This document shows, piece after piece, positions 30,384-38,581 of a DNA stretch of 64,000 nt (position 1 is its first letter; each line of letters starts with the position of its first letter). Origin of the DNA: Fimbriimonadales bacterium (GTDB lineage: Bacteria; Armatimonadota; Fimbriimonadia; Fimbriimonadales; ATM1); assembly GCA_035559795.1 (NCBI GenBank), contig DATMAR010000003.1:310001-374000 (forward strand). Direction: 5' to 3'. Under the pieces are notes generated by a model. The model saw nothing but the letters and a program-made list of their open reading frames with translations. It did no database searches and was not told where the DNA came from. The translations under genes were made by a program, and so were the position numbers.

Positions 30384-31664
30384 ATGCCTTTGTTCGAAGA
30401 ACAGGAATCGGCTTACATGCCTCTCGCCGCCCGCATTCGTCCCAAAACTTTCGACGAATTCGTAGGGCAAGAGCATATCGTCGGTGAGGGCTCACCGATT
30501 CGAAAAGCAATCGAAGCACATGCTCTCGGTTCTGTGATTCTGTGGGGTCCCGCCGGCTGTGGAAAGACGACGCTGGGATATTTAATTGCAAAACAAGAGG
30601 ATGCGCATATCGAGCATCGTAGCGCAGTCGCATGCGGGATCGCAGAAATTCGGCAGATTGCTAAAGCAGCGAAACTGCGCAAGAAAAAAACGATACTTTT
30701 TCTCGACGAGATTCACCATTTCACAAGGACACAACAAGACGCTTTATTGGGATATATCGAGGATGGAACGATTACACTTATCGGCGCTACTACCGAAAAT
30801 CCAACCTTCAGTTTGGCATCGCCCTTGCTTTCTCGATGTCGGATTTTGATTTTAAAGCCTTTGCGAGAGGAAGATATTATAAAAATAGTTCGGCGCGCCC
30901 TGAGCACATTGAATTTAGAATGCTCCGACGATGCTTTGCACTTGCTCGCAAGATGGGCAAATGGTGATGCAAGAGTCGCTTTGAATGCTCTCGAATTATC
31001 GGCACAAATAGCACACCCACGAAAGAAAATCGAAGCGGATGACGTTTCCAAAGCAATGAACCGTCCGCTCGTTCGCTACGACGGCAAACAGGATTTGCAT
31101 TATGATGTGATTTCCGCTTTTATAAAATCCGTAAGAGGAAGTGATGTGGATGCGGCATTGCACTATCTCGCGCGCATGATACAAGCCGGCGAAGATCCAC
31201 GCTTCATTGCGAGACGTTTGGTGATATTGGCGAGTGAGGATATCGGAAACGCCGAGCCCATGGCTTTATTGATTGCGATGACAGCGTTCCACGTGGTCGA
31301 GCGAATCGGGATGCCGGAGGCGCAATTGACTTTAGCGCAAGCGACGATTTTTTTGGCAGCATCTCCGAAATCGAATTCATGTTATTTGGCAATCAAACGC
31401 GCATTGGAAGACTTGGAAAAGAAACCTGCCCCCCCAGTTCCTTTTCATTTGCGAGACACTTATAGCAAAATGATCGAAGAAAAAGTCGAAGGCAAACCGG
31501 AAACAGAATATTTATATCCGCATGATTACGGCGGATGGGTGAAGCAGTCGTATTTAGCCGAAAACCACGGTTTGTCCTTGCCGTATTACATCCCGATTCC
31601 GAAAGGTTACGAAAAGAAAATCAAAGAATTTCTGGATTCATTAGGAAATCCCGAAGAACGATAA
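30384..31664 (+). CDS. rarA: Replication-associated recombination ATPase RarA/MgsA
   Basis: A 426-residue AAA+ protein of the RarA/WRNIP1 family. It has PLAARIRPKTFDEFVGQEHI, Walker A LWGPAGCGKTT, Walker B ILFLDEIHHFTRTQQDALL, sensor IGATTENPTFSLASPLLSRCR, and the C-terminal tetramerisation domain ending YLPYYIPIPKGYEKKIKEFL-like. It acts on stalled replication forks and single-strand gaps. AAGAGA lies just before the ATG. Nothing unusual apart from one 7-base C run in a Pro-Pro pair. Confidence 0.95.
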   Translation: MPLFEEQESAYMPLAARIRPKTFDEFVGQEHIVGEGSPIRKAIEAHALGSVILWGPAGCGKTTLGYLIAKQEDAHIEHRSAVACGIAEIRQIAKAAKLRKKKTILFLDEIHHFTRTQQDALLGYIEDGTITLIGATTENPTFSLASPLLSRCRILILKPLREEDIIKIVRRALSTLNLECSDDALHLLARWANGDARVALNALELSAQIAHPRKKIEADDVSKAMNRPLVRYDGKQDLHYDVISAFIKSVRGSDVDAALHYLARMIQAGEDPRFIARRLVILASEDIGNAEPMALLIAMTAFHVVERIGMPEAQLTLAQATIFLAASPKSNSCYLAIKRALEDLEKKPAPPVPFHLRDTYSKMIEEKVEGKPETEYLYPHDYGGWVKQSYLAENHGLSLPYYIPIPKGYEKKIKEFLDSLGNPEER

Positions 31665-31726
31665 ATATTTTGTAAAATTTCTCGCAAGGAGCAGTTGAGG
31701 CATCGTCTAAAACTTTTTTTCTCAGT

Positions 31727-31775
31727 CCGGTCCCCTTGCGAAGCAGGGGGAACCTATAAGGAGGGGGTTTTATTC
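31727..31775 (+). repeat. Dispersed palindromic repeat, copy C
   Basis: CCGGTCCCCTTGCGAAGCAG, GGGGAACC, then the tail TATAAGGAGGGGGTTTTATT. It matches the minus-strand reading of copy B (14649-14699) nearly base for base, including the tail. Confidence 0.65.
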
Positions 31776-31879
31776 TTTATCGAACACAAAATGATAATGT
31801 ATTTTTCTTTTTTTTTCCTTCTTTTTTATAAAAAACCAACCACCGACATAAAAAGAGAAAGAGGCTCCGTCTTTTGTAG

Positions 31880-32356
31880 CAGCGTTTTTTACTGAACGTC
31901 TTCGGGCATTTCGGCGAACCTCTTTGCCCGTTTCTCCTCATATGTCGCATTCGACATCGAGAATCTCAATGTGCTCATCCGGTTGTTCCGGATTATTGCG
32001 GCTTTTGGAGTGCGCTCTGTCCCGATTCATCATCGAGACAACTCTTTCAGACGGAAGCCTCTTTTTGGAGGCTGCACCTTTTCTGATTCCGCATTTCGGT
32101 TTTCACCGATTACGGCTTGCAATTCGAAGTCTTTAGTTCGGTTTCCCGAACTGCGGCTTTTTCTCGCTTAGCCGTTTTTCTCGACTTGCGTCGAGATGCT
32201 TTTATCAGAAAGGCAACAGCCTCCAATTCCTACTGTATCACAGATTTTTTGAAATGCGACAAAGAATTTTCGCTTTTTTATTTAGCGGAAAGTGTGTTAT
32301 CTACGGCTTTTCAGCATAGTTTTCCGCATACTTTTCCACAAACCTGACCACAGTGA
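31880..32356 (-). ncRNA. Candidate structured RNA of unknown class, divergent from rnpB
   Basis: No ORF of 60 codons or more exists on this strand. Read on the minus strand, the region has a chain of short hairpins joined by A-rich linkers: GCGGAAA/TTTCCGC (32285-32327), TCTCGAC-GCAA-GTCGAGA (32179-32196), AGTTCGG-GAAA-CCGAACT (32135-32152), TCGGT-GAAA-ACCGA (32096-32109), AGCCTC/GAGGCT (32056-32073), a TGTC/CGAT stem (32018-32040), ATCCGG/CCGGAT (31977-31993) and ATGTCG/CGACAT (31942-31957). Three loops are GNRA tetraloops only on this strand. A promoter-like TTGTAA-N17-TATATT (32391-32363) would start it near 32356. It resembles none of tmRNA, SRP RNA, 6S or a riboswitch I know. The 3' end is a guess. 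Confidence 0.4.
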
Positions 32357-32362
32357 GCGATT

Positions 32363-32391
32363 AATATATTTTGCCGTGAAACTGGTTACAA
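32363..32391 (-). promoter_or_regulatory. Candidate promoter of the divergent structured RNA
   Basis: On the minus strand TTGTAA (32391-32386), 17-bp spacer, TATATT (32368-32363). Its -35 hexamer is the reverse complement of the -35 of rnpB, so the two promoters share the same six bases. Confidence 0.4.
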
Positions 32392-32415
32392 AACGACCGC
32401 GCAAAGCGTTATAGT
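32386..32415 (+). promoter_or_regulatory. rnpB promoter
   Basis: TTACAA (32386-32391), 18-bp spacer, TATAGT (32410-32415); transcription would begin at 32421, exactly at the first base of helix P1 of RNase P RNA. Confidence 0.6.
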
Positions 32416-32420
32416 GTTAT

Positions 32421-32757
32421 GGAGTCGGTCGGGTGGCGGCCCCGATTCAATCGGGGAGGAAAGTCCGGGCTCCACAGGGCAAGGCGCCAGGTAACTCCTG
32501 GGCGAAGCGATTCGACGGAAAGTGCAACAGAAACATACCGCCTCGATGAAGTCGAGGTAAGGGTGAAATGGTGAGGTAAGAGCTCACCGGAGTCTCGGAA
32601 ACGAGACTGCCGTGCAAACCCCGCCTGGAGCAAGGCTGAATAGGAAGGGAATACAGTTGCCCGCTGTCCCTTCGGGTAAGCCGCACGAGTCTCGGTGCGA
32701 ATCGAGACCCAGATAGATCGCCACACAAATACAGAACCCGGCTTATAGACCGACTCC
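32421..32757 (+). ncRNA. rnpB: RNase P RNA, bacterial type A
   Basis: A 337-base catalytic RNA that trims the 5' ends of tRNA precursors. Helix P1 pairs GGAGTCGGTC (32421-32430) with GACCGACTCC (32748-32757). The conserved 5' core GAGGAAAGTCCGGGCTCCAC is present near 32456. The 3' core ends CAGAACCCGGCTTATAGACC, with the tRNA 3'-end-binding region upstream. The layout with P13/P14-like stems fits type A. A short U-rich tail (AATCTTTTTTA) after P1 probably ends transcription. Confidence 0.97.
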
Positions 32758-32806
32758 AATCTTTTTTATGCATTGATTTCCTCGCAATGCGTTAACATAG
32801 TAAAAG

Positions 32807-33826
32807 ATGTTTTCAGCAACTGCGTTATTGTTGCTTCTTTCTTTTCCTCAATCAGAAAAGTTTATCGAGGTTTCCTTCGTAACCGACGAGGCTGAAAGCG
32901 TTTTAGCTATATTAGAGAAACGTGAGAGGGGGATCGAGATAACGCAACGAGATTGGGACAATTTGTTTTTCTCCGAGGGGTATACGCGATTGAAAGAGAG
33001 AGAAGAAAGCATTGGGCGCTCCTTCACCGAAGAAGATTTTCAAAAATTCGTTCTATCCGAATCTCTGATTTCACGAAAGAAGGCCTTGCGAAAAACTCTC
33101 GAAACATGGAAAAAGTGCAATCTTATGCTTGCTGCGCAAAAAGCACTTGCCTATCTACCGAAAGACACTAAGATTAAAGCGAAAGTCATCCTTCTTATCA
33201 AACCGCAAACGAACAGTTTCGTTTGGGATCTCCAGAACAATCCTGCCGTGATGCTTTACTTGGACACAACTATGAGCCCGGAAGAGTTCGATGCGACAAT
33301 AACTCACGAATTTCATCATATCGGATATGCGAACTCCTGCCCGAATAAAGAATTCAAAGAATGGCTCAGCAAACAAACAGAGGAAACTCGTAATGCTTTC
33401 ATGTGGCTCAGCGCTTTTGGAGAAGGTTTTGCGGTCTTAGCCCAAAGCGAAGGGAAAAAGGGCAACCCTTACGGATATTTTCGACGAGATGTTCGGTACG
33501 CGTGGATTAGGAATTACGCTAACGTATATAGGGACATGAAAACTCTCGAGGACTTTTTCGATGGCGTATTCAAAGGAAAATGGAACAAAGAGGAAGTGCA
33601 AAAGAAAGGCTATGAATTTTTTGGACTATTAGGGCCATGGTATACCGTTGGTTATCTTATCGCTGTAACCATAGAAGACGCATTCGGACGCGCTAAATTA
33701 ATAGAATGCTTTTCGGATCCGAGAATACTTTTATCGACTTACAACGACGCCGCGAAGAAATTGAAACGAAAACAGCCGCTATTTTCCGAGTCGTTGGTCA
33801 AAAAATTCGAAGGGGAGCAAGTATAA
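32807..33826 (+). CDS. DUF5700-type exported putative zinc metallopeptidase
   Basis: A 339-residue protein with a short signal peptide (MFSATALLLLLSFPQS). The HExxH zinc motif appears as THEFHHIGYAN near residues 165-174, with a downstream glutamate candidate in AFGEGFAVLAQSEG. The aromatic-rich C-terminal region (GLLGPWYTVGYLIAVTIEDAFG) matches the DUF5700 metallopeptidase-like family found in Firmicutes and related bacteria. The substrate is unknown. It would act outside the cytoplasm. It converges on nth with 2 bases between the stops. Confidence 0.75.
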   Translation: MFSATALLLLLSFPQSEKFIEVSFVTDEAESVLAILEKRERGIEITQRDWDNLFFSEGYTRLKEREESIGRSFTEEDFQKFVLSESLISRKKALRKTLETWKKCNLMLAAQKALAYLPKDTKIKAKVILLIKPQTNSFVWDLQNNPAVMLYLDTTMSPEEFDATITHEFHHIGYANSCPNKEFKEWLSKQTEETRNAFMWLSAFGEGFAVLAQSEGKKGNPYGYFRRDVRYAWIRNYANVYRDMKTLEDFFDGVFKGKWNKEEVQKKGYEFFGLLGPWYTVGYLIAVTIEDAFGRAKLIECFSDPRILLSTYNDAAKKLKRKQPLFSESLVKKFEGEQV

Positions 33827-33828
33827 AC

Positions 33829-34461
33829 TTATATATCTCTCGACGGACAAATGTCGCGGAGCACGCATTGGTCGTGTTTAGGTTTTTTCGCAACGCAAAC
33901 GCGTCTGCCATGAAGAATCAATAGATTCGTCAGATTCCCCCAATCTTTTTTCGGCGTAATCGCCATGAGGTCTTGTTCGATTTTTTCCGGGTCTTTTTGT
34001 TTCGTAAGCCCTAATCGCTGCGAAAGACGCATTACATGAGTATCCACACCAATCCCCTCGTTGATTCCGAATGCATTGAAAAGAACGATGTTCGCAGTTT
34101 TTCGCCCTACACCGGGAAGAGTGGTCAACTCTTCTATGGTTTTCGGAACTTGCCCATTGAATTTTTCCAGAATCGCTTTCGCGCAAGCTTGAATGCTTTT
34201 GGCTTTGTTGCGATAAAAGTTAATCGAACTGATGTCTTTTTGCAATTCGGAGAGTGGAGCTTCTGCATAATCTCGCACGCTCTTATATTTTTTGAATAGC
34301 GACTCCGTTACTTTGTTCACATGCGCATCGGTCGTTTGGGCAGAGAGGATCGTTGCGACTAAAAGCTCGAACGGAGTTCGAAAATCGAGCGCTGTTTTCG
34401 CTCCCGGATATTCCTTTTTCAACCTTTTTAGAACTTCTTTGACTCGGCTCTTCGCATCCAT
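33829..34461 (-). CDS. nth: Endonuclease III with atypical cluster ligand
   Basis: A 210-residue base-excision-repair glycosylase/AP lyase for oxidised pyrimidines. The helix-hairpin-helix is LPGVGRKTANIVL, with the catalytic Lys in it and the Asp in GVDTHVMRLSQRLGL. The C-terminal iron-sulfur loop normally reads C-x6-C-x2-C-x5-C; here it is CVAKKPKHDQCVLRDIC, so the second ligand is His. That could still hold a 4Fe-4S cluster with His ligation, or the cluster may be lost. The ATG at 34461 has GGAGG six bases upstream; the frame opens 54 codons earlier without homology. Confidence 0.93.
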   Translation of the reverse strand: MDAKSRVKEVLKRLKKEYPGAKTALDFRTPFELLVATILSAQTTDAHVNKVTESLFKKYKSVRDYAEAPLSELQKDISSINFYRNKAKSIQACAKAILEKFNGQVPKTIEELTTLPGVGRKTANIVLFNAFGINEGIGVDTHVMRLSQRLGLTKQKDPEKIEQDLMAITPKKDWGNLTNLLILHGRRVCVAKKPKHDQCVLRDICPSRDI

Positions 34462-34558
34462 CGTAACCTCCATAAAAATTATAACATGCCTGTCTTTCGA
34501 ACCACGAGCCTTATAAAAAAGTGTTGTACAATACAAAGAGCCTAAAGGAAATAATAAA

Positions 34559-35644
34559 GTGTCCGAAATCCAAATCATCGGAGCAGGGCCATCGGGCTTG
34601 ACAGCAGCGATACATCTCGCCACGAAAGGTTTCGAGGTGCGTGTGAGGGAAAAAAGAAAAGCCCCGGGAATGCGACACCATGGATTTCAAGGTCTCGACA
34701 ATTGGAGTCACAAAGAAGACGCAAAAGAAGTGCTGAAGGGTTTAGGCATACGTGCGGATTTTTTGCTTCGTCCCGTGTTCGAAGTTCTCTATATAAGCCC
34801 GAAAAGAAAAGTACATCCCGTACGTTCTCGCGAGCCTCTTTTCTATCTCGTGAGGAGAGGAAATCACCCCGATTCGTTGGATGCCAAACTTGCATGGCAA
34901 GCGATAGAATTAGGAGTTCGAATATCTTACAACGATCCTGTAGCGCAAGCCCCCCCTGGTGCAATAGTCGGAATCGGTCCGACTTCGGCAAAAGCGATTG
35001 CCAAAGGAATTCAGTTTCGAACGGATATGCCGGATATCGCAATGTGCATCGTAGACCCCGAAATCGCTCCGAAAGCATATGCTTATCTTCTCGTGCACGA
35101 AAAGGAGGCTACATTAGCCGTCATGCTGACGGAAGAATTCAAAAAAGCGAACGATTACTTGAAAAATGCAATCGAAGCATTTCAAAGTATTCGAAAGTTC
35201 GACATCGAAGAAGCCACTACTTTCGGTGGAGCAGGAATTCCGTTCGACGCTACTCCGACCATGGGGGGGCAACTCCGTGTAGGCGAATGCTCCGGCGCAC
35301 AGGACGCCTTATGGGGGTTCGGGCTTTGGTTTGCGATGGAATCCGGTTATCTCGCCGCGAAATGCCTTGTAGAAAACAAAGACTATCGAAAAGAATTTCG
35401 AAAAAAACTTCTCCCTAAAATCCAGCGTTTGCTCGTTTGCCGCTGGCTCTTCGAAAGAATTCAACGAAATTCCTATGAGCGTTACTTTGAAATGTTCGAA
35501 AGTACGGATGCTCTCGAAGTGTTTCGAAAATATTACGGCAACGCGAGTTGGATGAAGTTTCTATATCCTTTCGCGGTTCGACATTTCCAGGGTTCACTTC
35601 CCGAGAATCGTCGCTATTTCAAAGAATTTTTTCTCGACTACTAA
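34559..35644 (+). CDS. FAD-dependent oxidoreductase, geranylgeranyl-reductase-like
   Basis: A 361-residue flavoprotein. It opens with the dinucleotide-binding motif IQIIGAGPSGLTAAIHLATKG, and FEVRVREKR is the second strand. Further on, GAGIPFDATPTMGGQLRVGE and WGFGLWFAMESGYLAA form the FAD-pyrophosphate GD-like region typical of geranylgeranyl reductase/UbiH relatives. It probably reduces or oxidises a lipid or quinone-like substrate, unknown here. The GTG start at 34559 is supported by AAAGGAAA eight bases upstream. The final stop overlaps the stop of the converging GH2 gene by three bases. Confidence 0.8.
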   Translation: MSEIQIIGAGPSGLTAAIHLATKGFEVRVREKRKAPGMRHHGFQGLDNWSHKEDAKEVLKGLGIRADFLLRPVFEVLYISPKRKVHPVRSREPLFYLVRRGNHPDSLDAKLAWQAIELGVRISYNDPVAQAPPGAIVGIGPTSAKAIAKGIQFRTDMPDIAMCIVDPEIAPKAYAYLLVHEKEATLAVMLTEEFKKANDYLKNAIEAFQSIRKFDIEEATTFGGAGIPFDATPTMGGQLRVGECSGAQDALWGFGLWFAMESGYLAAKCLVENKDYRKEFRKKLLPKIQRLLVCRWLFERIQRNSYERYFEMFESTDALEVFRKYYGNASWMKFLYPFAVRHFQGSLPENRRYFKEFFLDY

Positions 35645-37422
35645 TCCCGCAGCCTAACTATCTCTTTTCGCAGGAGTGAAGCATCTCCTTTTATCTTTGC
35701 TCGGTCGTAGGTAAGAATTCCGTTGATTTCCGTTTCCACGTCTGTGATTTGCGTATAAATAGCAGCGGAGAGGCTATGGTTTTCTTTTAGGTTTTGCAGT
35801 TGTTTCAAAAGAGTTATGAACGCTTCCGTATATTCTTTTTCCGAATCGAAAGTTTTATATCCCCATCCTTCTCCGCTCCATGTGTGACCCATAACGCGAA
35901 AGCCCAATCCCCCGAATTCTCCTAACACACTCGCTCGATTCTTTTGGGGGGGCGGAGCGGAGGGACCCGGATAATCGTGAATATCCAATACATCCCCGAC
36001 TCCCCTATCCACCCATCCGCTGGCAGTGTTTACCAATCTCGTCCCGTCGAGACGTTTCACCCATTTTGCGATTCGCGCAGTATCGAATTGACCCCAGCCT
36101 TCGTTAAAGATCACCCACATCACGACAGAGGGATGATTGTATAAAGATTCCACCATCGCCTTCAATTCTTTTTCGAATTGTTTCGCAGATTCCGAACTCC
36201 GTCGAATATCGGGGTCGTTCACTCCGATAAAACGGTCTCCGCTCGGCATGTCTTGCCAAACGAGCATTCCCAATTTATCGCACCAGTAATACCAACGCGC
36301 TGGCTCGACTTTTACATGTTTTCGAATGGTGTTGAATCCCAATTTTTTCGCTATCTCGATATCGTATCGCAACGCCTCATCCGTCGGCGCAGTGTAAATT
36401 CCGTCCGGAAAGAATCCTTGATCGAGTACACCGAGCATAAAGTAAGGCTTACCGTTCAAAAAAATTCGCGTTTTGCCTTTTTCGTCCTTCCCGAGCGAAA
36501 CTTTGCGCATCCCGAAATAACTTTCTGCATGGTCTCCTGAAGAAAGCGAAATGCGCAAACGATACAAATAGGGCGACTCGGGTGACCAGAGTTTTGCTTT
36601 AGGAATTTTCAAAACGATGGGGGCATCGCATGATGCGTTTTTTTCTACAATTAGACGTTTTCCATCATAAACTTTCACGGATGCCTTCGTTTGGTGTTTC
36701 GAACGATTCGTATTAACTTCTATGACCACTTTTTCTTTATCTATATCCGGAGTAATCCGAAGCGATGCAATATAGGTTTCGGGAACGGGCTCGAGCCAAA
36801 CGGTTTGCCAAATTCCACTCGAGGGTGTGTAAAAAATCCCCCCAGGTTTCTGCACCTGTTTTCCCCGAGGCTGGGTTCCTTTGTCAGTAGGGTCCCAAAC
36901 TGCAACGACGATCTCGTTCTCCTGATTCCAATGCAAAGCTTCGGTTACATCGAACGAAAACGGGTCATACCCACCCTTGTGATTTCCGACTTTCTTCCCA
37001 TTCACCCACACATCGGTTTCCCAGTCTACACCTCCGAAATGCAAAAGTATTCGCCCCCCCTTCCAACTACGAGACAAACCGAAAGTTCTTCTATACCATA
37101 TGCGCTGGTTCTCGCTAACGCGTTTCATTACGCCCGATAACGAGGATTCTATGGGGAAAGGAACGAGTATTCTCCCATCCCATTTTTGGGGTTCAACCTC
37201 GTCTTTAGAACGAATTGCGTATTGCCAAGACCCATTGAGATCGAGCCAGCGTCTCCTTTTCAGTTGAGGTCTTGGATATTCGGCATGTACGCTTTGTGCT
37301 GAGACAACTTTCGCCCAACGTGTCGCAAGTACGGGTTCGGGTTCTGCAGTCTGGTTTTGCATTTCGAAAAGCGCAAAGAATGGAATAAAGAAAAACACCT
37401 CTTTTTTCGAGTGTACCGCCAT
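35641..37422 (-). CDS. Glycoside hydrolase family 2 protein (beta-galactosidase/glucuronidase-like)
   Basis: A 593-residue enzyme with the GH2 order of domains: a sugar-binding beta-sandwich (WYRRTFGLSRSWKGGRILLHF, VDWETDVWVNGKKVGNHKGGY), an immunoglobulin-like domain, and a TIM barrel from about residue 315. The acid/base is in WVIFNEGWGQFD (Asn-Glu pair). The nucleophile is in SVLGEFGG. It hydrolyses terminal beta-galactosides, glucuronides or mannosides; the exact sugar is unclear. A short hydrophobic stretch near the N-terminus (VFFFIPFFALF) suggests export. Divergent from tRNA-Val. Confidence 0.88.
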   Translation of the reverse strand: MAVHSKKEVFFFIPFFALFEMQNQTAEPEPVLATRWAKVVSAQSVHAEYPRPQLKRRRWLDLNGSWQYAIRSKDEVEPQKWDGRILVPFPIESSLSGVMKRVSENQRIWYRRTFGLSRSWKGGRILLHFGGVDWETDVWVNGKKVGNHKGGYDPFSFDVTEALHWNQENEIVVAVWDPTDKGTQPRGKQVQKPGGIFYTPSSGIWQTVWLEPVPETYIASLRITPDIDKEKVVIEVNTNRSKHQTKASVKVYDGKRLIVEKNASCDAPIVLKIPKAKLWSPESPYLYRLRISLSSGDHAESYFGMRKVSLGKDEKGKTRIFLNGKPYFMLGVLDQGFFPDGIYTAPTDEALRYDIEIAKKLGFNTIRKHVKVEPARWYYWCDKLGMLVWQDMPSGDRFIGVNDPDIRRSSESAKQFEKELKAMVESLYNHPSVVMWVIFNEGWGQFDTARIAKWVKRLDGTRLVNTASGWVDRGVGDVLDIHDYPGPSAPPPQKNRASVLGEFGGLGFRVMGHTWSGEGWGYKTFDSEKEYTEAFITLLKQLQNLKENHSLSAAIYTQITDVETEINGILTYDRAKIKGDASLLRKEIVRLRD

Positions 37423-37438
37423 GGTATATTCTTCGCAT

Positions 37439-37513
37439 GGGCGGTTAGCTCAGTGGCAGAGCACTTCGTTCACACCGAAGGGGTCACTGGTTCAAATCCA
37501 GTACCGCCCACCA
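37439..37513 (+). tRNA. tRNA-Val (CAC)
   Basis: Acceptor GGGCGGT pairs with ACCGCCC, the anticodon arm is CTTCG-TTCACAC-CGAAG (anticodon CAC), and the T arm holds GGTTCAAATCC. The 3' CCA is encoded (37511-37513). A TATATT about 10 bases upstream is a likely -10 box. The CCA directly adjoins the ribosome-binding site of the next gene. Confidence 0.95.
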
Positions 37514-37522
37514 AGGAAGTTC

Positions 37523-38203
37523 ATGAAACCTAAAATTTTTCTTGCAATTACGAAAGACCCTCGCGCGCGACTGAGCGATAAAGAAGAAAATTATAAAAGA
37601 CACCTCGAAGAATGCGGTGCCGAGGTGATTCCGATAGGTGAAGAGACGGATATCGGAATTTCTGCGGACGGGCTCGTGATCATGGGAGGTCCAGATATAG
37701 ACCCGACAAACTACGGACAAGAAAACGTTGGATGCGAAGAACTGTTATCTCATGAACGGTTCGATGCGCTAAAGAAAGTTTTCGAAAAAATAAAGAACGA
37801 AAAGAAACCCATATTGGGAATTTGCATGGGAATGCAATTTTTGAATGTTATGTTCGGTGGTGATTTAGAACAAGATATGGGACACAGCTCGCATCGCGAA
37901 GGAGACAATGACAAAGAAATAGAAGTCGCTATCGAACCGAATACCCTTCTTCATAAAGTGCTCGATGCAAAAATCATCACAGTTAACTGCTCTCATCATC
38001 AGAGGGTTCGCAATTTAGGAAAGGGCTTGCGCATCGCAGCCACAGCGAACGACGGAACAATCGAAGAAATCGAACACCCCGAATATCCGTTTTTAATCGG
38101 TGTTCAGTGGCATCCCGAACGAACTCCCACGTCTGAATCTCGAAAACTTTTCGAAGCGTTCGTCAGCGCCTGTTCACTCCACGCTCAAAGCGCGCTCCGC
38201 TAA
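37523..38203 (+). CDS. Class I glutamine amidotransferase, gamma-glutamyl-GABA hydrolase-like (C26)
   Basis: A 226-residue PuuD-like amidohydrolase. VIMGGPDIDPTNYG is the typical start of the C26 group. The nucleophile is the Cys in ILGICMGMQFLNV, and the catalytic His-Glu is in GVQWHPERT. It would hydrolyse gamma-glutamyl amides such as gamma-glutamyl-GABA. The ATG at 37523 is only ten bases after the tRNA CCA and uses AAGGAAG as ribosome-binding site. The apparent upstream extension of the frame is the tRNA itself. Its last 30 bases overlap the converging yqgF-like gene. Confidence 0.88.
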   Translation: MKPKIFLAITKDPRARLSDKEENYKRHLEECGAEVIPIGEETDIGISADGLVIMGGPDIDPTNYGQENVGCEELLSHERFDALKKVFEKIKNEKKPILGICMGMQFLNVMFGGDLEQDMGHSSHREGDNDKEIEVAIEPNTLLHKVLDAKIITVNCSHHQRVRNLGKGLRIAATANDGTIEEIEHPEYPFLIGVQWHPERTPTSESRKLFEAFVSACSLHAQSALR

Positions 38204-38581
38204 AATCACCGCCACGAAATCGTCAATCGCAACGGGGGGGACTTGCAAACTGCTCGGAATGAATCTTCGCCATCCCCTCCGAGGAGTAACTTCCCAATAT
38301 TTTTCTCTTGCGCGAATGGATGTGTCTTTCTCGTCCAATATGAGAATTGCGATGCTCGGCATGATTTCCCGAAGTAACTCTTGCGCAGTGCGAGAATTCG
38401 TTCCGTCTCCCACGACAGCGAAATCGAATTCGTATTGATTTCGCAAATTCTCGAGTTGTTTTCGCAATTCATCGAAAGAGAAAACCCCGCGCGCCAAGAT
38501 TCCCATCTGTTTCGAATCCCCACGAACCACCGCTAAACCGAATTTCCCGCTGCCCGGGTCGATCCCTAAAATCGTCTTCAT
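38174..38581 (-). CDS. YqgF/RuvX-like RNase H-fold protein
   Basis: A 135-residue protein with the RNase H-fold pattern of the YqgF/RuvX group. It has ILGIDPGSGKFGLAVV at the start (first Asp), FAVVGDGTNSR in the middle, ILDEKDTSIRAREKYW (compare DER-x-T) and VAIDDFVAVILAE (final Asp) near the C-terminus. YqgF proteins process 16S rRNA precursors; RuvC-like relatives cut DNA. The GDGTNS loop is unusual for YqgF, so the substrate is uncertain. It starts in an ATGA overlap with the DUF3084 gene and ends inside the converging amidotransferase gene. Confidence 0.7.
   Translation of the reverse strand: MKTILGIDPGSGKFGLAVVRGDSKQMGILARGVFSFDELRKQLENLRNQYEFDFAVVGDGTNSRTAQELLREIMPSIAILILDEKDTSIRAREKYWEVTPRRGWRRFIPSSLQVPPVAIDDFVAVILAERALSVE

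Noticed and set aside
32290-32345. DnaA-box-like bases (TTATCTACG, TTTTCCACA) suggesting a replication origin
   Set aside because: No perfect TTATCCACA, no cluster, no dnaA, dnaN or gyr genes nearby.
31924-32347. Plus-strand ORFs of 66-76 codons upstream of rnpB
   Set aside because: No ribosome-binding site, no protein character, and the same bases form a hairpin chain better explained as structured RNA on the other strand.
32421-32757. tmRNA as an alternative identity for the structured plus-strand RNA
   Set aside because: No tag-peptide frame or tRNA-like ends; core motifs and P1 pairing are those of RNase P RNA.
37421-37522. In-frame N-terminal extension of the amidotransferase
   Set aside because: This part is the tRNA-Val gene; the ATG at 37523 has its own ribosome-binding site and starts at the conserved domain.
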